Shown: one piece after another, positions 7,673-13,620 of the stretch | How positions within the stretch are numbered: position 1 is the first letter of the stretch | Layout of the letters: each line of letters starts with the position of its first letter | Assembly (NCBI GenBank): GCA_026993285.1 | Contig: JALWTZ010000294.1 | Span: 1 to 16,748 of the forward strand | Length of the DNA stretch: 16,748 nucleotides | Source of the DNA: Lysobacterales bacterium | Lineage (GTDB): Bacteria > Pseudomonadota > Gammaproteobacteria > Xanthomonadales > S139-57 | Direction of reading: 5' to 3' | The notes under the pieces: generated by a model | Databases searched by the model: none | What the model was told of the DNA's origin: nothing | What the model saw: the letters and a program-made list of their open reading frames with translations, nothing else | Program-made: the position numbers and the translations under genes

Positions 7673-9028
7673 ATGACGGCACGCGTTCTGGTCATTGATG
7701 ACGAGGAAGACATCCGCGAACTGATTGCCATCACCCTCAGACGCATGGGGCTGGAAGTCGAGTTGGCTGAAAACCTGCAGTCGGCCTATCTGGCCCTGGC
7801 CAGCCAATCCTTTGACCTTTGCCTGACCGACATGCGCCTGCCGGACGGCAACGGGCTGGAGCTGGTGGAACACATCGGCCAGGAACATCCGCAACTACCC
7901 GTGGCGATGATCACCGCCTACGGCAACACGGAAGCGGCCGTACAGGCCCTGAAGGCCGGTGCTTTCGATTTTGTCTCCAAGCCGGTAGACCTCAAGGTGC
8001 TGCGGGGGCTGGTGGAAACCGCACTGAAACTGCCGGAGCTGCCATCCGGCAAAGCCACGGAAATCCCCTGCGAAGAGCACTCGGTCTGCCTGATCGGCGA
8101 CTCTCCGGCCATGGAAGCCGTACGCAATCTGATCGCTCGACTGGCCCGTTCCCAGGCACCCGTCTTCATCAGCGGTGCTTCCGGCACCGGCAAGGAACTG
8201 GCCGCACGCCTCATCCATCAACAAAGTCCGCGCAAGGATCACCCCTTCGTCGCCATCAACTGCGGCGCCATCCCCGGTGAGCTGATGGAAAGCGAATTTT
8301 TCGGCCACAAGAAAGGCAGTTTCACGGGTGCGGTACAAGACCACGCCGGCCTCTTTTCCCAGGCTCAGGGTGGCACGCTGTTTCTGGACGAAGTGGCCGA
8401 CCTGCCCCTGCACATGCAAGTCAAACTGCTGCGCGCCCTGCAGGAAAAACGCATCCGGCCGGTGGGTGCCAGTGAAGAAGAACCGGTGGATGTACGTATC
8501 ATCAGCGCCACCCACAAGGCCATGCAACCTCTGGTGGCGCAGGGCCAGTTCCGCGAAGACCTGTACTACCGCCTGAATGTTATCGAACTGCCCATGCCCA
8601 CGCTGGCTGAACGGGCAGAGGACATCCCGCAACTGGCACAGCATCTGTTGCAAAAACTGGCCCGGCAATGGCAGATACCCGCGCCCACCCTCTCCAGGGA
8701 AGCGCTGAAACCCCTGCAACAGCATCACTGGCCAGGCAATGTACGCGAGCTGGAAAACATCCTCGAACGGGCGCTGACCCTCTCCGACCAGCACACCATT
8801 CGCCCGGAAGACCTGCATTTCAACGCCAGCCCCCATGCAAGCTCCACCGTTTTGCAACGGCCGGATCATGTGCCACTGGAAAACTGGCTGGAAGATCTGG
8901 AAAAACAGGAATTGCACCGCGCCCTGCAACAATGCCAGGGCAACAAATCCCGCGCGGCGGAACAACTGGGGTTGAGTTTCCGCTCCTTCCGCTACCGTCT
9001 GAAAAAACTGGGACTGGACAAAAGCTGA
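7673..9028 (+). CDS. pilR: Sigma-54-dependent response regulator PilR
   Basis: This 451-residue NtrC-family activator switches on pilA when phosphorylated by PilS. The receiver domain (about 1-120) has acidic-pocket Asp9/Asp10, phospho-acceptor Asp53 in LTDMRLPDGNG, and SKPVDLK with the conserved lysine. The AAA+ domain (about 135-380) shows Walker A GASGTGKE (168-175), the sigma-54-contacting loop GSFTGA (215-220; Ser replaces the more common Ala of GAFTGA, and from memory other PilR proteins share this), GGTLFLDEVADLP (Walker B) and HHWPGNVRELENILERAL. The C-terminal Fis-type helix-turn-helix is LQQCQGNKSRAAEQLGLSFRSFRYRLKK. The ribosome site is a GAAG about 10 nt before the ATG. The stop codon lies at the edge of a repeat cluster that forms a terminator and may also hold PilR sites. 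Confidence 0.97.
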   Translation: MTARVLVIDDEEDIRELIAITLRRMGLEVELAENLQSAYLALASQSFDLCLTDMRLPDGNGLELVEHIGQEHPQLPVAMITAYGNTEAAVQALKAGAFDFVSKPVDLKVLRGLVETALKLPELPSGKATEIPCEEHSVCLIGDSPAMEAVRNLIARLARSQAPVFISGASGTGKELAARLIHQQSPRKDHPFVAINCGAIPGELMESEFFGHKKGSFTGAVQDHAGLFSQAQGGTLFLDEVADLPLHMQVKLLRALQEKRIRPVGASEEEPVDVRIISATHKAMQPLVAQGQFREDLYYRLNVIELPMPTLAERAEDIPQLAQHLLQKLARQWQIPAPTLSREALKPLQQHHWPGNVRELENILERALTLSDQHTIRPEDLHFNASPHASSTVLQRPDHVPLENWLEDLEKQELHRALQQCQGNKSRAAEQLGLSFRSFRYRLKKLGLDKS

Positions 9029-9063
9029 CAATATGCGTCAGCAAAGCTGACATTTTTTGTCAC
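9024..9063. promoter_or_regulatory. Possible upstream PilR binding cluster for pilA1
   Basis: Three TGACA/TGTCA elements lie in under 40 nt: TGACA at 9026-9030, TGACA at 9048-9052 and TGTCA at 9058-9062. The last two form an inverted repeat across a T-run. The PilR site described for P. aeruginosa pilA contains a TGTC core repeated upstream of the promoter, so these are candidate enhancer sites. They would lie about 135-170 nt before the predicted transcription start at about 9197, a workable distance for an NtrC-type activator. The same bases also form the pilSR terminator, so the repeats may have no binding role. Confidence 0.4.
9037..9058 (+). terminator. Rho-independent terminator of pilSR
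   Basis: A perfect 6-bp stem, GTCAGC (9037-9042) and GCTGAC (9046-9051), encloses an AAA loop and is followed by A and six T residues. It begins 8 nt after the pilR stop, so it should end the pilSR transcript. A third copy of the arm, GCTGAC at 9024-9029, overlaps the pilR stop and could pair alternatively with 9037-9042. Confidence 0.75.
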
Positions 9064-9129
9064 TTCAGCGCTACATTCCTTTCCAGATACGCTGATATGC
9101 CCAGCCAAACCTTCCTGTTAACCATGTAA

Positions 9130-9142
9130 ACTCAATAAGTTA
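9130..9142 (+). promoter_or_regulatory. Possible IHF site between PilR sites and pilA1 promoter
   Basis: ACTCAATAAGTTA matches the IHF consensus WATCAA-N4-TTR at all defined positions except the second. It lies in an AT-rich stretch about 30-40 nt upstream of the sigma-54 element and downstream of the candidate PilR sites, where DNA bending would help looping. One-mismatch IHF matches are common by chance in AT-rich DNA. Confidence 0.35.
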
Positions 9143-9170
9143 GAATAGATTCGACTTTCCCAGCCAAAAC

Positions 9171-9187
9171 TGGCACGCCTCCTGCAT
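9171..9187 (+). promoter_or_regulatory. Sigma-54 promoter of pilA1
   Basis: TGGCACGCCTCCTGCAT matches the -24/-12 consensus TGGCAC-N5-TTGCW in all but one base. The invariant GG (9172-9173) and GC (9184-9185) are 12 nt apart start to start. Transcription should start near 9197, giving a leader of about 50 nt before the pilA1 ATG. The adjoining pilSR supplies the matching activator. Confidence 0.9.
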
Positions 9188-9247
9188 TTTTCTGTGCGTG
9201 CCGCCACTGGCGCAAACCAACCCCAACACGCAAGAGAGGAAAGACAC

Positions 9248-9709
9248 ATGAAAAAGACCCAATCCGGTTTTACCCTGATCGAACTGATGATCGTTGTGGC
9301 CATTATCGGCATTCTGGCCGCCATTGCCCTGCCGGCCTACTCGGACTATGTGATCAAGTCCAAGGTTTCTGAAGGTATTCTGGCCACCTCCCAGTGCCGC
9401 ACCACCATCGCCGAGGTCTATCAAACCGCTCCTGCCGGTACCACACCTGGCGCTGATGGCTGGGGCTGTGGTGAAGGCTCCACCACTACCCAGTATGTTT
9501 CTGCTATCAATACCGATGCCAATGGTGTAATCACCGTAACCCTGCAGAATATTGATGCAACCAATGTGGATGGCAACACCATTACCCTGACCCCGACAGA
9601 CTCTGCCGGCACAGCCCTCACGGTTGGCAATATCCCCACCCAAGTGGGCGGCTTTGACTGTGCACCCGGCACCCTGTCTGCCAAATACCTGCCCGGCTCC
9701 TGCAAGTAA
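9248..9709 (+). CDS. pilA: Type IVa major pilin, first copy
   Basis: This is a 153-residue prepilin, the structural subunit of the type IV pilus used for twitching, attachment and DNA uptake. The leader is MKKTQSG; PilD should cut after Gly7 to leave N-methylated Phe as residue 1, with the conserved Glu at mature position 5 (FTLIELMIVVAIIGILAAIALPAYSDY). Four cysteines (50, 74, 138, 152) suggest two disulfides; Cys138-Cys152 would close the usual C-terminal D-loop. The globular part is rich in T, G, A and D. The ATG at 9248 follows an AGAGGA ribosome site; a frame-open start at 9194 is upstream of the predicted transcription start and is rejected. The gene is driven by the sigma-54 promoter at 9171. 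Its near twin lies at 10062 and differs only at residues 46, 112, 128 and 139. Confidence 0.97.
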   Translation: MKKTQSGFTLIELMIVVAIIGILAAIALPAYSDYVIKSKVSEGILATSQCRTTIAEVYQTAPAGTTPGADGWGCGEGSTTTQYVSAINTDANGVITVTLQNIDATNVDGNTITLTPTDSAGTALTVGNIPTQVGGFDCAPGTLSAKYLPGSCK

Positions 9710-9727
9710 GCCACCGGCAGATCCGAC

Positions 9728-9760
9728 ACAAAAGCCGGGCACAGCCCGGCTTTTGTTTTT
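9728..9760 (+). terminator. Rho-independent terminator of pilA1
   Basis: A perfect 13-bp stem (9728-9740 with 9744-9756; GC-rich core GCCGGGC/GCCCGGC) closes an ACA triloop, and T residues follow to 9760. It is strong enough that little read-through into pilA2 would be expected. An identical structure follows pilA2. Confidence 0.95.
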
Positions 9761-9877
9761 GTGCGTTTGCTCTACCTTTTGACTCGGTATTTCTGCACAA
9801 TGGAGAGTGGGTACTGGCCGAGTCAATCACCATTGACCAACTTGGTTGCAGACCATTTCAGCCACTCCACCATTTCA

Positions 9878-9906
9878 TTGCCAGTCCGGTTTCAATCGGA
9901 TCTAAC
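9878..9906 (+). promoter_or_regulatory. Possible sigma-70 promoter of pilA2
   Basis: TTGCCA (9878-9883; 5 of 6 to TTGACA) and TCTAAC (9901-9906; 4 of 6 to TATAAT) are separated by an ideal 17 nt. Transcription would start near 9913 and give a leader of about 150 nt before pilA2. No competing sigma-54 site is seen in the spacer. Confidence 0.45.
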
Positions 9907-10011
9907 AAAAACCTGGATGTATGCACACCCACATGGAAGACCTTTAGATTGAGCAGGTCCGAGAAGAATTACTTTCTCAAATAAAGACAGACGCTTTCTG
10001 CTTTTCCCCGT

Positions 10012-10031
10012 TCTTACCATGTACGGTAAGA
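10012..10031 (+). promoter_or_regulatory. Inverted repeat in the predicted pilA2 leader
   Basis: TCTTACC (10012-10018) and GGTAAGA (10025-10031) form a perfect 7-bp stem around a six-base ATGTAC loop, 20 nt before the pilA2 ribosome site. It has no T-run and so is not a terminator. It could be an operator or an mRNA structure; function is unknown, and pilA1 lacks it. Confidence 0.4.
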
Positions 10032-10061
10032 CCTCCCCCCTCAACATGAAAGGAAAGACTC

Positions 10062-10523
10062 ATGAAAAAGACCCAATCCGGCTTTACCCTGATCGAACTG
10101 ATGATCGTTGTGGCCATTATCGGCATTCTGGCCGCCATTGCCCTGCCGGCCTACTCGGACTATGTGATCAAGTCCAAGGTTTCTGAAGGCATTCTCGTTA
10201 CCTCCCAGTGCCGTACCACCATCGCCGAGGTCTATCAGACCGCTCCAGCCGGTACCACACCCGGTGCTGATGGCTGGGGCTGTGGCGAAGGCTCCACAAC
10301 CACCCAATATGTATCTGCTATCAATACCGATGCCAATGGTGTAATCACCGTAACCCTGCAGAATATTGATGCAACTAATGTGGATGGCAATACCCTTACC
10401 CTGACCCCGACAGACTCTGCCGGCACAGCCCTCACTGTTGGCGATATTCCCACCCAAGTGGGTGGCTTTGACTGCTCACCTGGCACACTGTCTGCCAAGT
10501 ACCTGCCCGGCTCCTGCAAGTAA
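10062..10523 (+). CDS. Type IVa major pilin, second copy
   Basis: This second 153-residue prepilin is almost identical to the one at 9248. It has the same MKKTQSG leader, the same helix with Glu at mature position 5, and the same four cysteines. It differs only by A46V, I112L, N128D and A139S (first copy to second). None of these touches the PilD cleavage site or a cysteine, so it should assemble with the first into one filament. It has an AAAGGA ribosome site and its own strong terminator. Upstream DNA is unrelated to that of pilA1: a sigma-70-like element instead of sigma-54, and a leader hairpin. It may therefore be a differently regulated major pilin rather than a simple extra dose; that is inference. 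Most base differences from copy 1 are silent, which indicates selection on the protein. Confidence 0.96.
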   Translation: MKKTQSGFTLIELMIVVAIIGILAAIALPAYSDYVIKSKVSEGILVTSQCRTTIAEVYQTAPAGTTPGADGWGCGEGSTTTQYVSAINTDANGVITVTLQNIDATNVDGNTLTLTPTDSAGTALTVGDIPTQVGGFDCSPGTLSAKYLPGSCK

Positions 10524-10541
10524 GCCGCTGGCAAACCCTTC

Positions 10542-10574
10542 ACAAAAGCCGGGCACAGCCCGGCTTTTGTTTTT
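10542..10574 (+). terminator. Rho-independent terminator of pilA2
   Basis: A 13-bp perfect stem (10542-10554 with 10558-10570) closes an ACA loop and is followed by T residues. It is the same structure as after pilA1. It separates the pilin transcripts from pilBCD, which then needs its own promoter or low read-through. Confidence 0.95.
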
Positions 10575-10638
10575 GTGCGCTTGCGCTACCTTTTTACTTG
10601 GCATTTCAGTACACTGGAAAGCAGTTTGCAGGAAGATC

Positions 10639-10686
10639 ATGAAGTGTAGCGTATGGAAAACCCCACACCCACCATGGCTGGGCTGA
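10639..10686 (+). CDS. Possible 15-codon leader peptide overlapping the pilB start
   Basis: A short frame, MKCSVWKTPHPPWLG then TGA, begins at an ATG preceded by AGGAAG about 4 nt upstream, the best ribosome site in the region. It overlaps the first codons of pilB in another frame and ends 10 nt after pilB's second in-frame ATG (10674). It may couple or damp PilB translation. It could equally be an accident of a weak pilB start region; only the ribosome-site spacing supports it. Confidence 0.25.
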   Translation: MKCSVWKTPHPPWLG

Positions 10687-12368
10687 CCGGACTGGCGCGA
10701 AGGCTGGTCTTCGAGCAGGTACTGGATGAAGCGGCCGCGCGCGAAGCCTGGGAACAGGCCGGCGAGCAGCAGATCCCCTTTGTCACCTATCTGGTCGACC
10801 ACGATCTGGCCGAGCCGGCTGCCATTGCTCGCGCGGCCGCGGAAGAGTTTGGCCTGCCCATCGTCAATGTGGAGGCCATCAATCCGGAGCATATGCCCAT
10901 TTCGCTGGTGGAAGAAAAACTCATCACCAGCCACCATGCCCTGCCCTTGTACAAGCGGGGCAACCGCCTCTATGTGGGCGTGTCCGACCCCACCAATCAG
11001 CGCGGGCTGGATGAGATCAAGTTCCACACCAATCTTTCCGTGGAACCGATCCTGGTTCAGGAGGACCAGCTTTCCAATGCCATCGACAACCTGCTGGATC
11101 AGGCCGGTGGCTTTGGAGACATGGAGGATGCCGAAGGTCTGGAAGATCTGGAAATGGACGATGGCGACATGGACGAGGACGAAGGCCCGGTCGATGTCTC
11201 CGGTGCGGATGAGGCGCCCATTGTCCGCTTCGTCAACAAGGTACTGGTGGACGCTATCCGCCGGGGCGCATCGGACATCCATTTTGAACCTTTTGAAAGT
11301 TTCTACCGGGTTCGCTACCGTCAGGATGGCATCCTGACCGTGGTAGCCACCCCACCGAAAAAAATGAGCAACCGCATTGCGGCACGCATCAAGGTCATGG
11401 CCGGGCTGGATATTGCCGAACGGCGCGTCCCCCAGGATGGCCGGGTCAAACTCAAGCTCAGCAAGACCCGCGCCATGGACTTCCGTGTTTCTACCTGCCC
11501 CACCCTGTTCGGCGAAAAAGTGGTGATGCGGGTACTGGACAGTGCCGCCGCCAAGATGGGCATCGACAAGCTGGGTTACGAAGACGAACAGAAAAAGCTG
11601 TTCCTGGATGCCATCGCCATGCCCCATGGCATGGTTCTGGTCACCGGTCCCACCGGTTCCGGTAAAACGGTTTCGCTCTATACCGCGTTGAACATACTCA
11701 ATACCGATGAACGGAATATTTCCACTGTGGAAGACCCGGTGGAAATTCGTGTCGCCGGCATCAATCAGGTGCAGCAGGATGAGAAAAAGGGAATGACCTT
11801 TGCCGCCGCCCTGCGCTCCTTCCTGCGCCAGGACCCGGATGTCATCATGGTGGGGGAAATCCGTGACCTGGAAACCGCCGAGATCGCCATCAAGGCGGCC
11901 CAGACCGGTCACCTGGTGCTGTCTACCCTGCACACCAACGATGCACCGCAAACCATCGCCCGACTGGCCAACATGGGCGTGCCGCCCTACAACATCAGCT
12001 CGGCGGTCAACCTCATCATTGCCCAACGGCTGGCTCGCCGCCTGCACGACTGCAAGAAGAAAGTCAAACTACCCCGTGAGGCCCTGCTGGCCGAAGGTTT
12101 TCGGGAGGATGAGGTCGACGACCTCGAAGTCTATGAACCCGTAGGCTGCAGCCAGTGCCACGAAGGCTACAAGGGGCGAGTGGGTATCTATCAGGTCATG
12201 CCCATCTCCGAGGAAATGCAACGCATCATTCTCTCGGGCGGCAATGCATTGGACCTGGCTGAGCAGGCACGAAAGGAAGGCATCCCCGATCTGCACGAAT
12301 CCGGCCTGAACAAGGTACGCCAGGGCATCACCAGCCTGGCAGAAGTCAACCGCGTGACCAAGGACTGA
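10653..12368 (+). CDS. pilB: Type IV pilus extension ATPase PilB
   Basis: This 571-residue hexameric cytoplasmic ATPase powers pilus polymerisation at the inner membrane (P. aeruginosa PilB is about 566 aa). The N-terminal GspE-N/MshEN-type domain (about 1-150) is followed by an acidic linker (EDLEMDDGDMDEDEG). The ATPase core has Walker A GPTGSGKT (332-339), Asp box VEDPVEIR, Walker B DPDVIMVGEIRD with Glu402, and His box TGHLVLSTLHTND. The metal-binding insert near 465-502 shows LHDC and CSQC, so only three of the usual four cysteines (467, 499, 502), with His465 as a possible substitute. The start is uncertain: 10653 lacks a good ribosome site, and the in-frame ATG at 10674 (MAGLTGLARRL) would also give a normal N terminus. 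pilC starts 4 nt after the stop. Confidence 0.97.
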   Translation: MENPTPTMAGLTGLARRLVFEQVLDEAAAREAWEQAGEQQIPFVTYLVDHDLAEPAAIARAAAEEFGLPIVNVEAINPEHMPISLVEEKLITSHHALPLYKRGNRLYVGVSDPTNQRGLDEIKFHTNLSVEPILVQEDQLSNAIDNLLDQAGGFGDMEDAEGLEDLEMDDGDMDEDEGPVDVSGADEAPIVRFVNKVLVDAIRRGASDIHFEPFESFYRVRYRQDGILTVVATPPKKMSNRIAARIKVMAGLDIAERRVPQDGRVKLKLSKTRAMDFRVSTCPTLFGEKVVMRVLDSAAAKMGIDKLGYEDEQKKLFLDAIAMPHGMVLVTGPTGSGKTVSLYTALNILNTDERNISTVEDPVEIRVAGINQVQQDEKKGMTFAAALRSFLRQDPDVIMVGEIRDLETAEIAIKAAQTGHLVLSTLHTNDAPQTIARLANMGVPPYNISSAVNLIIAQRLARRLHDCKKKVKLPREALLAEGFREDEVDDLEVYEPVGCSQCHEGYKGRVGIYQVMPISEEMQRIILSGGNALDLAEQARKEGIPDLHESGLNKVRQGITSLAEVNRVTKD

Positions 12369-12372
12369 ATCC

Positions 12373-13617
12373 ATGGCAACCACCCAGAAGAAAAAAGATC
12401 GCAAACGCCTGCCCGAACCGGAAACCTTTGTCTGGACCGGCGTCGACCGCAAGGGGCGCAAGCTCAAGGGCGAAACGACGGCAGGCAATGCCAATGCCGT
12501 GAAGGCGGAACTGCGCAAGCAGGGCATCAAGCCCGGTGCGGTCAGGAAAAAGCCCAAGCCCCTTTTTGGGGGTGCCGGCAAGCCCATCACACCGGGCGAC
12601 ATTGCCATTTTCAGCCGCATGCTGGCCACCATGATTGCCTCCGGCGTACCCCTGGTACAGGCCTTCGACATCATTGCCAGCGGCTCCAACAATCCTAATT
12701 TCCAGAAAATGATGAAGGAAATCAAGGCCAGTGTGGAAGGTGGCTCCACCCTCACCGAAGCCCTGGCCGAACACCCGGTACAGTTCGACAGTCTGTACAT
12801 CAACCTGGTCAATGCCGGTGAGCAGGCCGGTGTGCTGGATCAGCTGCTGGATACCATCGCCACTTACAAGGAACGGGTGGAAGAGCTGAAGGGCAAGATC
12901 AAGAAGGCCCTGTTCTACCCGGCCATGGTCATGGTCGTCGCGGTGGTGGTTTCCGCGGTATTGCTGATTTTCGTTATCCCGCAGTTCGAGAATGTGTTCA
13001 AGAACTTTGGTGCCGACCTGCCGGCCTTCACCCAGATGCTGATTGACACCTCACGCTTTGTACGCTCAAACGGCTTTATCATATCGGTAGCCCTGATTGC
13101 CGGTGTCGTTGGTTTTATACAGCTGTACAAGCGTTCCCGTGCACTGCAGCGTGGCATGGACCGGCTCAGCCTGAAAATCCCCATTATCGGGCCCGTGCTG
13201 GAAAAGGCAGCCATTGCACGATTTACCCGTACCCTGGCCACCACTTTCGCAGCCGGCGTGCCCCTGGTGGAAGCACTGGATACCGTGGCCGGTGCCACCG
13301 GCAATATTGTTTTCGAAGATGCCACCCGCCAGGTCCAGCAAGACATCTCCACGGGGCACCAGCTGCAACTGGCGATGAAACAGACCGGCGTGTTCCCGCA
13401 CATGGTCATCCAGATGACCGCCATCGGCGAGGAATCCGGCTCCCTGGACTCCATGCTCAACAAGGTGGCCGACTTCTACGAAAATGAAGTGAACAACACC
13501 GTGGATGCCCTCAGCAGCCTGATGGAGCCACTGGTCATGGTGGTCATCGGGGTCTTGGTCGGCAGTATGGTCATCGGCATGTACCTGCCCATCTTCAAAC
13601 TGGGCGCCGTGGTCTGA
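12373..13617 (+). CDS. pilC: Type IV pilus inner-membrane platform protein PilC
   Basis: This 414-residue GspF-family protein sits in the inner membrane, couples PilB to pilin insertion and is required for assembly. After a basic cytoplasmic start (KKKDRKRLPEPETFVWTG, typical of PilC) it has two repeated T2SF domains. The first is at about 75-200 (FSRMLATMIASGVPLVQAFDII). The second is at about 275-405 (ARFTRTLATTFAAGVPLVEALDTV). Each ends in a GEqaG/GEesG motif (NAGEQAGVLDQLLD, AIGEESGSLDSMLN). Three hydrophobic spans are visible, near 177-200 (MVMVVAVVVSAVLLIFVI), 235-255 and 385-407. The pilD start is 3 nt after its stop, within the pilBCD operon. I see no irregularities. Confidence 0.97.
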   Translation: MATTQKKKDRKRLPEPETFVWTGVDRKGRKLKGETTAGNANAVKAELRKQGIKPGAVRKKPKPLFGGAGKPITPGDIAIFSRMLATMIASGVPLVQAFDIIASGSNNPNFQKMMKEIKASVEGGSTLTEALAEHPVQFDSLYINLVNAGEQAGVLDQLLDTIATYKERVEELKGKIKKALFYPAMVMVVAVVVSAVLLIFVIPQFENVFKNFGADLPAFTQMLIDTSRFVRSNGFIISVALIAGVVGFIQLYKRSRALQRGMDRLSLKIPIIGPVLEKAAIARFTRTLATTFAAGVPLVEALDTVAGATGNIVFEDATRQVQQDISTGHQLQLAMKQTGVFPHMVIQMTAIGEESGSLDSMLNKVADFYENEVNNTVDALSSLMEPLVMVVIGVLVGSMVIGMYLPIFKLGAVV

Positions 13618-13620
13618 TTG

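Larger units (their letters stand above)
9237..9807 (+). repeat. Direct repeat copy 1 (pilA1 from ribosome site to past terminator)
   Basis: This roughly 570-nt block recurs 814 nt downstream at 10051-10621 with the same offset throughout (ribosome site, start, stop, terminator), so there are no length changes. Within the coding part I count about 27 base differences in 462, mostly silent. Similarity begins at AGGAAAGAC just before the ATG and fades about 50 nt after the terminator. The promoter region is not part of the repeat. Edges were judged by eye. Confidence 0.9.
9761..10061. other. Spacer between the two pilin genes
   Basis: About 300 nt lie between the pilA1 terminator and the pilA2 ATG, with a lower GC than the flanks. 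The first 47 nt belong to the pilA1 repeat copy, and the last 11 nt (from 10051) belong to the second copy. The middle, about 9808-10050, has no counterpart elsewhere in the window. It holds a plausible sigma-70 promoter (9878-9906) and a hairpin (10012-10031). I found no sigma-54 GG-N10-GC element of good quality. A frame stays open through 9778-9981 but has no credible start, and I do not call a gene. Confidence 0.7.
10051..10621 (+). repeat. Direct repeat copy 2 (pilA2 from ribosome site to past terminator)
   Basis: This is the second copy of the roughly 570-nt block at 9237-9807, in direct orientation with an 814-nt offset. The tail after the terminator (TTTGTGCGyTTGC...CTACCTTTT) is shared with copy 1 for about 50 nt. 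Recombination between copies would delete one pilin gene and the spacer. Confidence 0.9.

Noticed and set aside
7895..9031. Long antisense frame (378 codons) across pilR
   Set aside because: It is the reverse-strand shadow of a clearly coding NtrC-family gene.
9194..9247. Upstream in-frame start for pilA1
   Set aside because: It would precede or coincide with the predicted sigma-54 transcription start, and it would destroy the short MKKTQSG prepilin leader.
9778..9984. Open frame through the pilin spacer (reads ...FDSVFLHNGEWVLAE... to a TAA at 9982)
   Set aside because: It has no start codon with a ribosome site, passes back into the pilA1 terminator, and matches nothing I recognise; chance openness in a short stretch is likely.
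9808..10050. A sigma-54 promoter for pilA2
   Set aside because: I checked each GG for a GC at the right distance and found none; CTGGATGTATGCA near 9912 has the wrong spacing.
10476..12047. Long antisense frame (523 codons) across pilB
   Set aside because: It is a high-GC shadow of pilB with G/H/Q-rich low-complexity composition and no recognisable domain.
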